From Mycobacterium gordonae (GTDB lineage: Bacteria; Actinomycetota; Actinomycetes; Mycobacteriales; Mycobacteriaceae): a DNA stretch of 64,000 bases. Numbering within the stretch: the stretch's first letter is position 1; each line of letters begins with the position of its first letter. Location: positions 1 through 64,000 of the forward strand of contig NZ_LQOY01000012.1 of NCBI RefSeq assembly GCF_002101675.1. Direction: 5' to 3'. A program made the translations under genes and the position numbers. Shown here one piece after another: positions 26,545 through 35,621 of the stretch. The notes beneath the pieces are model-generated. The model was given only the letters and a program-made list of their open reading frames with translations. It made no database searches and had not been told where the DNA came from.

Positions 26545-26582
26545 GTTTCGGTCCGGCGCATCCGAGGTTTCAGCGGCTTTAC
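26545..26582 (-). promoter_or_regulatory. GlnR-like operator upstream of the nitrate reductase
   Basis: Read on the minus strand: GTAAA, six bases, GAAAC, six bases, TGCGC, six bases, GAAAC. The spacing equals the actinobacterial GlnR pattern (GTnAC-n6-GaAAC repeated every 22 bp). Both GAAAC half-sites are exact, the first GTnAC half has one mismatch and the third half is poor. It lies 60-100 bases before the reductase ATG in a 344-base gap otherwise free of genes. Nitrogen control of this gene is expected from the family. Confidence 0.5.
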
Positions 26583-26828
26583 GGACTTCTCGCAGTGGGG
26601 TATGGCGTTGTGTGCGCAGTCCGACATCATCGCGAAAATCGGCTGGTGAGCAGGCGCCGGCAATCAGTGCGAGCCCAGTCCTCGTTGACCAGTTAGCTGT
26701 GCCGAGGCTACCCACGCCGGTGCCCGTTTCATGCCCTACACCAGGGGTTTTGACCAAACTCGACGGACATTCACAGTGTGCATCCAGCTGCGGCCTCCGG
26801 TCCCGAGGGCTTTCGCTAAGCTCGCGGG

Positions 26829-27329
26829 GTGCGGTCTCGGTTCGGCGCTGTCGTGCTCATGCTGGGTGTGGCGGTCGCAGGTTGTGACGGTCAATCGTCC
26901 ACCCAGCCCAGGGCAAAGCCGGATTCCTGCAAGGACTCAGACAGCCCCACCGCCGACACGGTGCGCCGGGCCATCGCCTCCGTCCCGATCGAGGTGCCGG
27001 GTTCGGCATGGGTGGAGATCGCGCGCGGCCACACCCGCAAATGCCGGCTCAACTGGGTCCAGATCATCCCCACCATCGCCTCGGAATCGACGCCGCAGCA
27101 ACTGCTTTTCTTCGATCGCAACAGGCCACTGGGTTCCCCCACTTCGAATCCCAAGCCCTACATCACGGTGCTGGCGCCGGCCGATGACACCGTCACCGTG
27201 CAGTACCAGTGGCGCATTGACAAAGACGAGGAATGTTGCCCGACCGGCAGGGGCACGGTGAAGTTCGAGATCGGACCGGACGGCAAACTCAAGGCGCTCG
27301 GCCCCATCCCGCATCAGCCGCCCAGCTAA
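26829..27329 (+). CDS. lppP: LppP/LprE family lipoprotein
   Basis: 166 residues from a GTG start. Signal peptide with lipobox VAVAGC and lipid Cys19. The mature part has paired Cys ([24 protein letters not shown]) and the LppP/LprE-type segment [17 protein letters not shown] and LLFFDRN. Anchored outside the membrane; biochemical role unknown. Synteny with narK, and with mez beyond the nitrate reductase, agrees with Rv2330c. It diverges from the nitrate reductase gene. Confidence 0.85.
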   Translation: MRSRFGAVVLMLGVAVAGCDGQSSTQPRAKPDSCKDSDSPTADTVRRAIASVPIEVPGSAWVEIARGHTRKCRLNWVQIIPTIASESTPQQLLFFDRNRPLGSPTSNPKPYITVLAPADDTVTVQYQWRIDKDEECCPTGRGTVKFEIGPDGKLKALGPIPHQPPS

Positions 27330-27471
27330 CTCCCAGCCCGGGCCCTATTCAGCACTTCTACAGCACACCTACAGCAGGTTCAGGCTGCTTCTGGCGTGCT
27401 TGACGCCGGTTGGCCTGGCACGCTTGAGCTTCCGTGCCGGACATAGGTGTGAAGTCACAGTGAGGAGGGTC

Positions 27472-28932
27472 ATGTACTCGCAGACGCTGCCGCAAAGGGT
27501 GGAGTCGCGCGACGACGTCGCCAACGGTCGTCGTAGCCCGCGTCACATCTCGCACTTTGACGCCGAAGATGTGGTGGCGTGGGAGGCCGGCAACAAGGTC
27601 ATCGCGCGACGGAACCTGTTGTGGTCGGTCGTCACGGTTCACCTCGGGTACTCGGTGTGGACGCTGTGGCCGGTGATGGAACTGTTCATGCCGGAAAAGG
27701 TGTACGGGTTTTCCACGGGCGACAAGCTGCTGCTGGGCATTACCGCAACGTTGGTCGGCGCCTGCCTGCGGATGCCGTATTCCTTGGCGACCGCGGTTTT
27801 CGGCGGACGGAGCTGGGCGATCCTTTCGTCGGTGGCCTTACTGGTTCCTGTCCTCGGCACCATGGTGTTGTTGGCGCACCCCGGTCTGCCGTTGTGGCCG
27901 TACCTGATCTGCGCTGCGCTCACCGGATTGGGGGGTGGCAATTTCGCGGCCTCCATGAGCAACGCCAATGCCTTCTATCCGCACCGGCTCAAGGGCTCGG
28001 CCCTCGGATTGGCCGGCGGCATCGGCAATCTCGGCGTACCCGCGATCCAATTGGTCGGACTGCTGGTGATCGCCACCGCGGGTGACCGCAAGCCGTACCT
28101 GGTGTGCGGACTGTATGCGGTGTCGCTGGTGATCGCCGCGATCGGCGTGACCCGATGCATGAATACCGTTGAACAGCATCACGTTAAGCCGGAGAAGCTG
28201 CGGCCGATCATCACCGCGATGTTCGGGGCCCGCGACACCTGGCTGCTCTCGCTGCTCTACCTCGGCACGTTCGGCTCGTTCATCGGGTTCTCCTTCGCGT
28301 TCGGCCAGGTATTGCAAACCAACTTCGTGGCCAGCGGGGAAACCGTGGCGCAAGCCAGCCTGCACGCCGCCGAACTGGCCTTCCTCGGGCCGTTGTTGGC
28401 CGCGGCCGCAAGGGTTTACGGTGGCCGCTTGGCCGACCGCATCGGCGGCAGCCGCCTCACGCTGATGGTGTTCCTCGGCATGGCACTGACCGCTGGACTG
28501 TTGATCAACACCAGTGCGCATCAACAAAGCCACCATCACGGCGGCGCCGCCATGGCCGGCTACTTCGCCTGCTTCATAACACTTTTCGTGCTGTCGGGAC
28601 TCGGCAACGGATCGGTCTACAAGATGATTCCGACGATCTTCGAATCCTGCAGCCGCTCGCTCGACCTCGGCGAAGCCGACCGTCGGGAATGGTCACGGAT
28701 CATCTCCGGCGTGGTCATCGGTTTCGTGGCGTCCGTTGGCGCCCTTGGTGGGGTCGGCATCAACCTCGCGCTGCGGACATCCTATGAGAGCACCGGCGCC
28801 GGGACCGAGGCGTTCTGGATCTTCATGTGCTGCTACGCCGCGGCCGCGGCGCTGACCTGGCATGCCTACGTCCGCAAGTCGGTCACCCCCGTGGTGGCCG
28901 CGCCGGCGGAAATCGCGGTGCGGAAGGCCTAA
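27472..28932 (+). CDS. narK: NarK-type nitrate/nitrite transporter
   Basis: 486 residues, 12 membrane helices of the major facilitator superfamily. The nitrate signature regions are present: GLGGGNFAASMSN in helix 5 and GLGNGSVYKMIP in helix 11, plus GGIGNLGVPAIQLVG. The ATG at 27472 follows GAGGAGG; the upstream in-frame ATG at 27400 has none. The gene faces away from the nitrate reductase but on the same side of metabolism, so nitrate uptake for assimilation is likely; nitrite export is the other option. Its stop codon overlaps that of the convergent acyl-CoA dehydrogenase gene. Confidence 0.92.
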   Translation: MYSQTLPQRVESRDDVANGRRSPRHISHFDAEDVVAWEAGNKVIARRNLLWSVVTVHLGYSVWTLWPVMELFMPEKVYGFSTGDKLLLGITATLVGACLRMPYSLATAVFGGRSWAILSSVALLVPVLGTMVLLAHPGLPLWPYLICAALTGLGGGNFAASMSNANAFYPHRLKGSALGLAGGIGNLGVPAIQLVGLLVIATAGDRKPYLVCGLYAVSLVIAAIGVTRCMNTVEQHHVKPEKLRPIITAMFGARDTWLLSLLYLGTFGSFIGFSFAFGQVLQTNFVASGETVAQASLHAAELAFLGPLLAAAARVYGGRLADRIGGSRLTLMVFLGMALTAGLLINTSAHQQSHHHGGAAMAGYFACFITLFVLSGLGNGSVYKMIPTIFESCSRSLDLGEADRREWSRIISGVVIGFVASVGALGGVGINLALRTSYESTGAGTEAFWIFMCCYAAAAALTWHAYVRKSVTPVVAAPAEIAVRKA

Positions 28933-30869
28933 TCGGGAAGATTCTCCGGGTGCAGCATCTCGGCGTACCGCAGCTGCTCCGGGATGCCGAACCCGTCGAC
29001 CAGCGTCCGGGCATGCGGTCGCAGCACCCGGCACCGGTCGTTGATGCCTCGGGTGACCGCTTTGGCCCGCTCGGTCGACAGGTAGCGGTGCTCGATGAAC
29101 CACGCCTTGTCCTCTTCGATCACCGACAACGCGTACAGGTCACACACCACGCCGAGCAGCTCGCGCGCCTCACGGTCCGGGCAGGACTCGATCCCGGCGA
29201 CGAAGGCTTCCAGCACCACCGTGTCGATGTGCGCCTGCGCGGCGTGCAGCACGTGATCCTGCACGGCGTTGAACGCATCGAAGGCCGACATTTCTTTGGA
29301 CTTGCCCTGCAGCCGGCGCGCCACCGAAGACAGCAGGTAATCCTCACGGTCTTCGAACATCTGAACCTGGGTGCCGCGGTTGAACAGGCTGCCTTCCTCC
29401 TCGTTGTCCTGCCGAGAGTCCACGATGCGCTGCATTATCGCTTCGGCCGCAGTGCGTTTCTTCACCCGGTCGCCCACCGTGTTGGCCGCGAAACGCACCC
29501 ATTCGACCGGGCTCATGCTCTTGATGTCATCGGCGTAGGCGGTCAGCAGTTCCTTGGCCACCAGCTGGGTCAGCACATGGTTGTCACCCTCGAAGGTGGT
29601 GAACACATCGGTGTCGGCCCGCAATCCGATCAGCCGGTTCTCGGCCATGTAACCGGCGCCGCCGCACGCTTCCCGCGCCTCCTGGATGGCTCGTGAGGCA
29701 TGCCAGGTGTTGGCAGCCTTCAGCCCGGCGGCACGCGCCTCCAGTTCACGCTGCTCCTCGGCGTCCACCACATCGGAGGTCTGCAGATCGTGGCATTTCG
29801 ACACCAGTTCGTTCTGGGCGAATTGCAGCGCATAGGATTTGGCGATCAACGGGAACAACCGCCGCTGGTGCACCAGATAGTCCATGATCAGCACTTCGTG
29901 GTCGTCGTCGCCCGGAGCGCTGAATTGCCTGCGCTGCAACGCATAACGGGTGGCGATGTCCAGCGCGACGTGGGCCGCGTTGCCGGCGCTGCCGCCGACG
30001 GTGACCCGGCCCCGGATCAGCGTGCCGATCATTGTGAAGAAGCGCCGGTTGGCGTTGTCGATCGGTGAGGTGTAGGTGCCGTCGGGTTCGACCTCGCCGT
30101 ACTTGTTCAGCAGATTGACCCGGGGCACCCGGACGTTGTCGAACATGATGCGACCGTTGTCGACACCGGGCAGCCCGCCCTTGTAGTGACAGTCCGAGGT
30201 GGTCACGCCCGGCAGGTCGTTGCCGTCGGCGTCGCGGATGGGCACCAGGACGCAGTGCACGCCGTGGTTGACCGGCTTGCCGTCCTGATGGGTGATCAGC
30301 TGCGCGAAAACCGCTGCGATGGTCGCTGTTTCGGCCGCACCGCCGATGTAGTCCTTGCGGGAGGTCGGGGTGGGGGAGTTGACGACGAACTCTTCGGTCT
30401 CGGGGTCGTACGTCGCCGTCGTCTCCAGTGACTGGACGTCACTGCCGTGCCCGGTCTCGGTCATCGCAAAACAACCGAGCAGATCGAGGGTGATGATGTC
30501 CTTGACGTAGGAGGCGTGGCGCTCGGTGCCCAGGTTCTCGACGGCGCCGCCGAACAGGCCCCACTGCACGCCGGCCTTGACCATCAGGGACAGATCCGAC
30601 ATCGCCAGCATCTCGATCATCGTCACCGCCGCACCGACGTCACCGGTGCCCCCGTGTTCTTTGCGGAACCCCTCGTCAGAGACACCGGCGGCCGCCATCA
30701 TCTGCATCTGCTCGGCGACCTTCGCGCGGGCGATGACCGTGTTGGGGGTGTGGTGCGGGCGGAACGCTTCGTGTGAGAGCTTGACCCGCGTCTCGTTCTT
30801 CACGTCGCGCCAACGCCCGTCGAGCGCGTCACGGATGTAGTCGGCAGTGCTCTTGTTGTCTGACGCCAT
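28929..30869 (-). CDS. Acyl-CoA dehydrogenase with acyl-CoA oxidase-like C-terminus
   Basis: 646 residues, longer than ordinary FadE (about 400). The N-terminal and middle acyl-CoA dehydrogenase domains carry FAMTETGHGSDVQSLETT (FAD and substrate contact) and GRVTVGGSAGNAAHVALDIAT. The C-terminal flavin domain has EACGGAGYMAENRL and TFEGDN. An extra 200 residues resemble the last domain of peroxisomal-type acyl-CoA oxidases. It probably catalyses the first oxidation step on a bulky or long acyl-CoA; electron acceptor not predictable. Monocistronic. Confidence 0.88.
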   Translation of the reverse strand: MASDNKSTADYIRDALDGRWRDVKNETRVKLSHEAFRPHHTPNTVIARAKVAEQMQMMAAAGVSDEGFRKEHGGTGDVGAAVTMIEMLAMSDLSLMVKAGVQWGLFGGAVENLGTERHASYVKDIITLDLLGCFAMTETGHGSDVQSLETTATYDPETEEFVVNSPTPTSRKDYIGGAAETATIAAVFAQLITHQDGKPVNHGVHCVLVPIRDADGNDLPGVTTSDCHYKGGLPGVDNGRIMFDNVRVPRVNLLNKYGEVEPDGTYTSPIDNANRRFFTMIGTLIRGRVTVGGSAGNAAHVALDIATRYALQRRQFSAPGDDDHEVLIMDYLVHQRRLFPLIAKSYALQFAQNELVSKCHDLQTSDVVDAEEQRELEARAAGLKAANTWHASRAIQEAREACGGAGYMAENRLIGLRADTDVFTTFEGDNHVLTQLVAKELLTAYADDIKSMSPVEWVRFAANTVGDRVKKRTAAEAIMQRIVDSRQDNEEEGSLFNRGTQVQMFEDREDYLLSSVARRLQGKSKEMSAFDAFNAVQDHVLHAAQAHIDTVVLEAFVAGIESCPDREARELLGVVCDLYALSVIEEDKAWFIEHRYLSTERAKAVTRGINDRCRVLRPHARTLVDGFGIPEQLRYAEMLHPENLPD

Positions 30870-31264
30870 TCCACGACCGTAGCCCGTCGCCCGCCCCGTC
30901 GGAATAAGTCGGCCCTATGAACACAGTGTGTCGCGGAAATCGACTTGTCGTTGCGGGGGCGCCAAGCCTTCGTGGTCATCATCGGCCAAGGGCCGCGGCG
31001 GGGGCCGGCGCGGTGTTGCGTCCTCCGAATCTCGTTCAGGGACACCACAATTGCGACGCGCCGAGCGCCGGTGCGCGGCCGATGTTCCGCGCAGACAACC
31101 GGCCACGCACTCTCGCGTCGCGGGGCCGCAAAGCCGACGCCACTGCTCTCGGTGATACCCGCGGCGACATCGACGAGATGGCGCGCGGACGGGCCTTCAG
31201 TTGCGACGAGCCGGTCCTCGACACCCAGCTCGGGTGTCGCACGACGGCCGCTGCGGATACCGAT
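30870..31264. other. 395-base stretch with no supported gene
   Basis: High-GC sequence with several overlapping short open frames on both strands. None has a ribosome site, a recognisable domain or typical amino-acid composition. It holds the promoter of the acyl-CoA dehydrogenase gene at its left and the end of the secreted-protein gene at its right. Confidence 0.5.
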
Positions 31265-31690
31265 CTACGGGCAGGCAATCGGCACGGGAATGAAGCTGCC
31301 GGTGGGCCAGCACAACCCCGGCGGAAGAGGCGGCGGAGGCTGATACCCCGAGTCTGGGGGCTTCGGTGGTGGATTATCCCCGTCCCAGATCATGTTGGAC
31401 ACGTTGCCCATCCCAGGCCACAGGTAGTAGTAGGTGTGGCACACGGTCATGTCCCAGCCCCGGAATGGGTCGGTGACGTGGTTGCCGGTCGCCGGTAGGG
31501 GATCTCCTGGGCACCACTGCTTCGGTGGACCCCATCCGTTGTCGTCGGTGGCGAATGGGCCGGGGGCCAGTGGAACAGAACCGGGATCGGCCTGGGCGAT
31601 TCCCGTGGCAAAACCTAAGCCGGCAACGGCCACACCTCCCGACAGCAACGCTCCGCCGACGATCCTCTTCAACCTGGGATCAGCCATCAT
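31265..31690 (-). CDS. Small secreted protein with Trp/Cys motif, copy 1
   Basis: 141 residues. Signal peptide (LLSGGVAVAGLGFATGI), cut after AQA before DPGSV. The mature part reads QWCPGDPLP, WDMTVCHTYYYLWPGMGNVSN, then IWDGDNPPP and a Pro-rich tail ending in CWPTGSFIPVPIACP. The four Cys could give two disulfides. The same WCPG / W-x-VCH-(T/N)-(Y/W) / WDGDNPP motif series is in the next gene and, as I recall it, in other mycobacterial exported proteins of unknown function. Start at 31690 follows AAAGGAATC; a longer frame to 32041 runs over the neighbouring gene and was rejected. Confidence 0.75.
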   Translation of the reverse strand: MMADPRLKRIVGGALLSGGVAVAGLGFATGIAQADPGSVPLAPGPFATDDNGWGPPKQWCPGDPLPATGNHVTDPFRGWDMTVCHTYYYLWPGMGNVSNMIWDGDNPPPKPPDSGYQPPPPLPPGLCWPTGSFIPVPIACP

Positions 31691-31764
31691 CAATGATTCC
31701 TTTCTTTGTCGAGTCGCCCGCCGAGACGGATGTCGTTCCGGTCTGCCGGGCCAGGGGCGGGAAG

Positions 31765-32094
31765 CTAGGGGCACATGAAGCTGATCGCCGGGCATTCCCG
31801 TCTGGTGATCGCCTCGATCGGCGGGTTGTCGCCGTCCCAGATCGAGATCGGGCTGCCTTGTGAGGTGACGTTGCCCATCCCATAGTTGGTTGGATACCAG
31901 GTGTGGCAGACGCTCCAGTCCCAGTCGATGAACTGGTTGGTGATGTAGGGCGGCTGCTTGGGATTGCCCGGGCACCATTGGTGCGGCGCGAAGGTGTCCG
32001 CATGGGCGGTGGCCATGCCGCACCCACTCACCGCGGTGCACGCGGCCAGCACCGCGCCGGCGATGACTTGTTTTGTTGCTCGGGCCGGCAACAT
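31765..32094 (-). CDS. Small secreted protein with Trp/Cys motif, copy 2
   Basis: 109 residues. Hydrophobic signal (VIAGAVLAACTAVSGCGMAT) that could be cut after AHA before DTFAP; SGC is also a possible lipobox, so lipidation cannot be excluded. The mature part repeats the neighbour's motif order: QWCPGNPKQP, WDWSVCHTWYPTNYGMGNVTS, IWDGDNPP, ending CPAISFMCP. It lacks the neighbour's Pro-rich tail. GGAGGGCG lies before the ATG at 32094. The pair is a tandem duplication; function unknown. Confidence 0.75.
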   Translation of the reverse strand: MLPARATKQVIAGAVLAACTAVSGCGMATAHADTFAPHQWCPGNPKQPPYITNQFIDWDWSVCHTWYPTNYGMGNVTSQGSPISIWDGDNPPIEAITRRECPAISFMCP

Positions 32095-32493
32095 AATCGC
32101 CCTCCTCTACGTTTGGAGTAGGCAGATGATAACTACGTAATCGACCCGTGGCAGGCGATTTGACGGCGTGCTATTCACGCCCACCGTCGAATCTCCGACC
32201 GCAGGCATGATCGCTGATCCTTTTCTCTGTTGCGGCAACATTAGATTCGCCGAGTTGCGAAATCCTGGCGTCCGGCGCGACGTTATCGGCAGAGCTCGAG
32301 CGCCTGTTCAGCAAGCCTCGGCTTTAGGACGCACAATGCATCTCGGCACCGAGATATCGACTGGACGGCCGGTGGTGGCGTGACCGAGGTCACTATCCAG
32401 CGCGATGAATGAATTCAATTACGACCACACCTGCGCAATTCCCGCCACATATCAGCAGCGCAGGTCTAAGGCAACGTGTTGGAAGATCAGCCG
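32095..32493. other. 399-base AT-richer gap, no supported gene
   Basis: Base composition is clearly less GC-rich than the neighbours (for example around 32215-32260 and 32390-32450). Only short open frames without ribosome sites are present. It contains the upstream region of the secreted protein gene, including GTTTGGAGTAG near 32109. Nothing else identified. Confidence 0.45.
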
Positions 32494-34959
32494 TTATCCA
32501 CTTCGGGGCAACGATTGTTGCTTTTCGCGATCTGCTGGCGTGATAGTGGGCGGGCGCAATCGATAACGGACGAATCCGAGCCACAGCGCGGCGAGGACGC
32601 CCAACATGAGCATGTCGAACACCCACCAGCCCGAATAATGGCTCCACACCGCGTTGTCAGCGGCCAGCTTGTCGATCCGCCGCAAGTCCACGGTGGCGGC
32701 CGACGCGGCGAATCCCCACTGTGCCGGAATGAACCACGAGACCTGGTCGTAGCCCCAGGTTCCCACCAAGGAAACCAATCCGCCGGCAAACAACAGCGAG
32801 GCTAGCAACGCCGGGATCAGCAGCGGCACTACTTCGGCCATCGACTTGCCCAGCGAAGACAGCGCGAGGCCCACGATCGCCGAGACAATAGCCGTCGCCG
32901 CCACGCTGAGGTAAAGCTCGATGCCGGCCGCCAGCGGGGAAGTGCCGAGCAGGGCCGCGCCGTGTCTGGGGCCGCCTTTGGCCACAATGACGATTGCGGT
33001 CAGGATTGCCGCCTGCACTGCGGCGATGAGACCGAACACGATGAGCTTGGCGAGCAGATACGCCGATGCCGACAACCCGATTGTCTGCTCCCGCCGGAAG
33101 ATTCGGCGCTCGGAAACCACGCTGCCGATGGTGAGCACGGTGCCCATGAGCACCGCGGCGAAATTCAGCGCGGCCAGAATCTCGATGGCTTCGTGTGTGT
33201 TCGCCGACGCCGGGCCGGGCCTGGCCAACCCGGAGTTGCCCGGGATCAACAACGTCAGCGCTCCCAGTGCGAAGGACAACGCCGACAGCAACACCGAATA
33301 CACCGGGCTGGCCAGCAACAGCCGCAGCTGGCGACGGGCCAGCATCCGCAATTGTCGACCGAAGCCGGGAGCCGGCGCGAGCCGTTGCGGTCTGGCGACC
33401 GACGGTGGCGTCGACGACACCGACGCCTGCTGCCGCATCAGGAATGCGTGATGGGCGCCGTACGGGTCCGCGCTGATCCGCCCGAAGATGTCGAACCAGT
33501 CTGTGCTGCCCAGCGCCGAGTCGACGTGCGAGGGCGGCCCGGCGAACGCCAATTGGCCCGCCGGGGTCAGCAGCAGCACCTGGTCGCACATGTTGAGGTA
33601 CGCCGGAGAGGTGCCGGCTATCACCACCACGCAGCCGAGGTCGGCCTGCCGGCGCAGCAGTGCCATAACGTGATGCTCCTGCACCGGATCCAGCCCCGCC
33701 CCCGGCCCCTCGACCACCAACAGCGACGGCCTGGTGAGCAGCTCGACCGCCAGCGACACGCAGCGGCGCGCTTCGGGAGGCAGTTTGGCGACCCGGGTCG
33801 TGCGATGCGGGGTCAGCTCGAGTTCGTCGAGAACCTGGGCAATGACCCTTTCGCGGTTCTCCGGCGAGGTGTTGGGGGGCAGCCGCAGCTCGGCCGCATA
33901 TCCCAGGGCACGCTCCACGGTAAGGCGGGGTTGCGCCCGGTTGTCCCGCGACACCACGCCGATCCGCAACCGCAGCACGTCGGGCTCGGCATGCGCGTCG
34001 TGGCCGTCGACGGTCAGCAGACCCCCGCTCCGGGGTCGGGTTCCGCCGAGCAGCCCGGTCAGGGCGAAATTGCGCGCCGCCGACGGTCCGACCACCGCGA
34101 TCAGCGAACCGGGTGGCGCCGTGAACGTGATGTTCGACAGCACCTCGGTGCCATCGACGGTGCACCCGAGGTTGTAAGCGGCTACCCCGATCGTGCGTGC
34201 GCCCGGCAGCAGCGGTAGCCGGCTGGTCTGCGGTGGGAGCTCGTCGAGTTCGGGATCGGTGCGCCCCGGAAGCATTTTTCGGCCCGCCTCGGTCATTCGC
34301 TCGACCAGCCCCGGCGCCTTGGCCGGTGCGTCGTCGACCGCCGCCGGGGCGGTAGCTGCGTCTGCCGACGGAACCCGGAAGGGCCGGGTAGGTCGCTCCA
34401 AGGGGGAGGGTTCAACCGGGCCGTAGTCGGCGGCCGGTGGGGCGGGGATGGCGGTGGTCGGGGGGTCCTCGGCCGGTGGGGCGGGGATTGCGGTAGTCGG
34501 TGGGTCCTCGGCCGGTGGGGCGGGAATGCTGGTGGGCGCCGGCTCGGCCGGGCTTTCCAGGGGCGCCTGGACGAGCGGCGGCGCCGGTTTCTTCACCCCC
34601 ATCGGATCGGTGTTCGGCGGGGGCGCATCGTCTGGAGCGGTGACCTGGAATCTGAGCCGCGGTCCGCTCTGGGGGTCGCCGATCGCGATCGTCTGACCGT
34701 CGCGGATGTCGATGGTCGACATCCGGACCCCGTCGAGAAAGAGCCCCCGGTGGCTCTGGTCGACGGCCAGCCAGTGGGTGCCGGCGAAGCGCAGCACCAC
34801 ATCGGGAACGGGTTGAGTGTCGGGGCCGGGACCGTCGGGATCCAGTCGGACGTCGCAGTGTCCGCCGTGCCCCACGATCACATCGCGGCCCGGCGCGAAG
34901 ACGTACCGCATCGATCCGACCCATACGGTCAACGGGGAGACGTCAGGGATGGCCGCCAC
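32494..34959 (-). CDS. FHA-ABC half transporter with degenerate ATPase motifs
   Basis: 821 residues in the order of the Rv1747 family: FHA-like domain (about 10-110), Pro-rich linker (110-190), nucleotide-binding domain (about 250-480), then an ABC-2 permease with six helices (560-810). Every ATPase motif is altered. Walker A is GPSAARNFALTG (no Lys or Ser/Thr), the Q-loop is VVSRDNR, the signature is LPPEARRCVSLA instead of LSGGQ, Walker B is LLVVEGPGAGLDP (Asp-Glu replaced by Glu-Gly), and the H-loop position lacks His (VVIAGTSPAYL). The reading frame is intact over 2.4 kb and codon use is normal, so the protein is maintained. It may depend on another ATPase or act as a non-hydrolysing scaffold. 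Confidence 0.88.
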   Translation of the reverse strand: MAAIPDVSPLTVWVGSMRYVFAPGRDVIVGHGGHCDVRLDPDGPGPDTQPVPDVVLRFAGTHWLAVDQSHRGLFLDGVRMSTIDIRDGQTIAIGDPQSGPRLRFQVTAPDDAPPPNTDPMGVKKPAPPLVQAPLESPAEPAPTSIPAPPAEDPPTTAIPAPPAEDPPTTAIPAPPAADYGPVEPSPLERPTRPFRVPSADAATAPAAVDDAPAKAPGLVERMTEAGRKMLPGRTDPELDELPPQTSRLPLLPGARTIGVAAYNLGCTVDGTEVLSNITFTAPPGSLIAVVGPSAARNFALTGLLGGTRPRSGGLLTVDGHDAHAEPDVLRLRIGVVSRDNRAQPRLTVERALGYAAELRLPPNTSPENRERVIAQVLDELELTPHRTTRVAKLPPEARRCVSLAVELLTRPSLLVVEGPGAGLDPVQEHHVMALLRRQADLGCVVVIAGTSPAYLNMCDQVLLLTPAGQLAFAGPPSHVDSALGSTDWFDIFGRISADPYGAHHAFLMRQQASVSSTPPSVARPQRLAPAPGFGRQLRMLARRQLRLLLASPVYSVLLSALSFALGALTLLIPGNSGLARPGPASANTHEAIEILAALNFAAVLMGTVLTIGSVVSERRIFRREQTIGLSASAYLLAKLIVFGLIAAVQAAILTAIVIVAKGGPRHGAALLGTSPLAAGIELYLSVAATAIVSAIVGLALSSLGKSMAEVVPLLIPALLASLLFAGGLVSLVGTWGYDQVSWFIPAQWGFAASAATVDLRRIDKLAADNAVWSHYSGWWVFDMLMLGVLAALWLGFVRYRLRPPTITPADREKQQSLPRSG
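34450..34527 (-). repeat. Two 39-bp repeats in the FHA-ABC linker
   Basis: Encodes IPAPPAEDPPTTA twice in a row (residues 145-170), followed by a partial third copy IPAPPAAD. The DNA copies are nearly identical, so copy number may vary between strains. The TT pair is a possible phosphothreonine site for the FHA domain; this is inferred. Confidence 0.8.
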
Positions 34960-35027
34960 CTTTCATCGGGGGTTACTGACTCAAGTGTCTACCCGCTCAG
35001 GCGGTGCCTCCACTCGCGCTGGTGCGA

Positions 35028-35504
35028 TCAGAGTGTGTGGCGGCCCGGCGCGTTGGCGGCGTTTTCCAGCAGCCGCCGCAATACCTCGACGGCATCGGTC
35101 AGGACCTGACGGTCCGCGGCATCGAGGCGGGCCAGTTGTGGTTCGATGGCGGCGGCCCGGTCCCTGCGGACCGCGTTGAGCGTGTGGACGCCCGTGGGTG
35201 TGATTTTGATCCGGACCGCGCGGGCGTCACCGGGGTCGACCGTTCGGGACACCAGTCCGGCGTCCTCGAGGCGACGCACCTGAGTTGTCATCGTCGGTTG
35301 GGAACAGTGGTCGACGGCGGCCAGATCGCCGATGCGCGCTTCGCCCTGCGCCTCGATGGTTGCCAGCAGCCGGGCCTGCGCCGAGGGCAGCGGCATCTGG
35401 ATGCGCTGAGTGGCCAGGCGATTCAACCGCGCGACGACTGCCAGCAGGTCGGCTCCCAGACCGTGCGCGACGTCGGCGCCCTCTGCCGCGGCGGGCGAAG
35501 TCAT
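35028..35504 (-). CDS. MarR-family regulator
   Basis: 158 residues with a winged helix (QARLLATIEAQGEARIGDLA, recognition helix SQPTMTTQVRRLEDAGLV, wing DPGDARAVRIKITPTG) between dimerisation helices. It diverges from the ECF transporter operon. A palindrome at 35517-35533 lies 12 bases before its ATG, the usual place of a MarR autoregulatory site. From memory the same pair occurs in M. tuberculosis as Rv2327 and Rv2326c. Ligand unknown. Confidence 0.88.
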   Translation of the reverse strand: MTSPAAAEGADVAHGLGADLLAVVARLNRLATQRIQMPLPSAQARLLATIEAQGEARIGDLAAVDHCSQPTMTTQVRRLEDAGLVSRTVDPGDARAVRIKITPTGVHTLNAVRRDRAAAIEPQLARLDAADRQVLTDAVEVLRRLLENAANAPGRHTL

Positions 35505-35516
35505 ATGCCCATCGTT

Positions 35517-35533
35517 GCATAGCTTTGCTATGC
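35517..35533. promoter_or_regulatory. MarR-type operator palindrome
   Basis: GCATAGC, TTT, GCTATGC: a perfect 7-bp inverted repeat with a 3-bp centre, between the divergent MarR and ECF-transporter genes. Size and position fit a MarR dimer site controlling both. Confidence 0.6.
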
Positions 35534-35621
35534 GAGACGAATCGTGAAGGCCGTCACGTCAAATGTCCGGGCGGCTGTGTGCTGGCACCTGGCGGCAAGT
35601 GGACCTGGCAGAATCGGTCGA

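Noticed and set aside
30917..31498. 193-codon plus-strand frame between the acyl-CoA dehydrogenase and the secreted protein genes
   Set aside because: Overlaps the end of the secreted-protein gene, no Shine-Dalgarno, no recognisable domain.
31265..32041. 258-codon open frame running through both small secreted-protein genes
   Set aside because: Only its last 141 codons have a signal peptide, ribosome site and family motifs; the first part overlaps the neighbouring gene in another frame.
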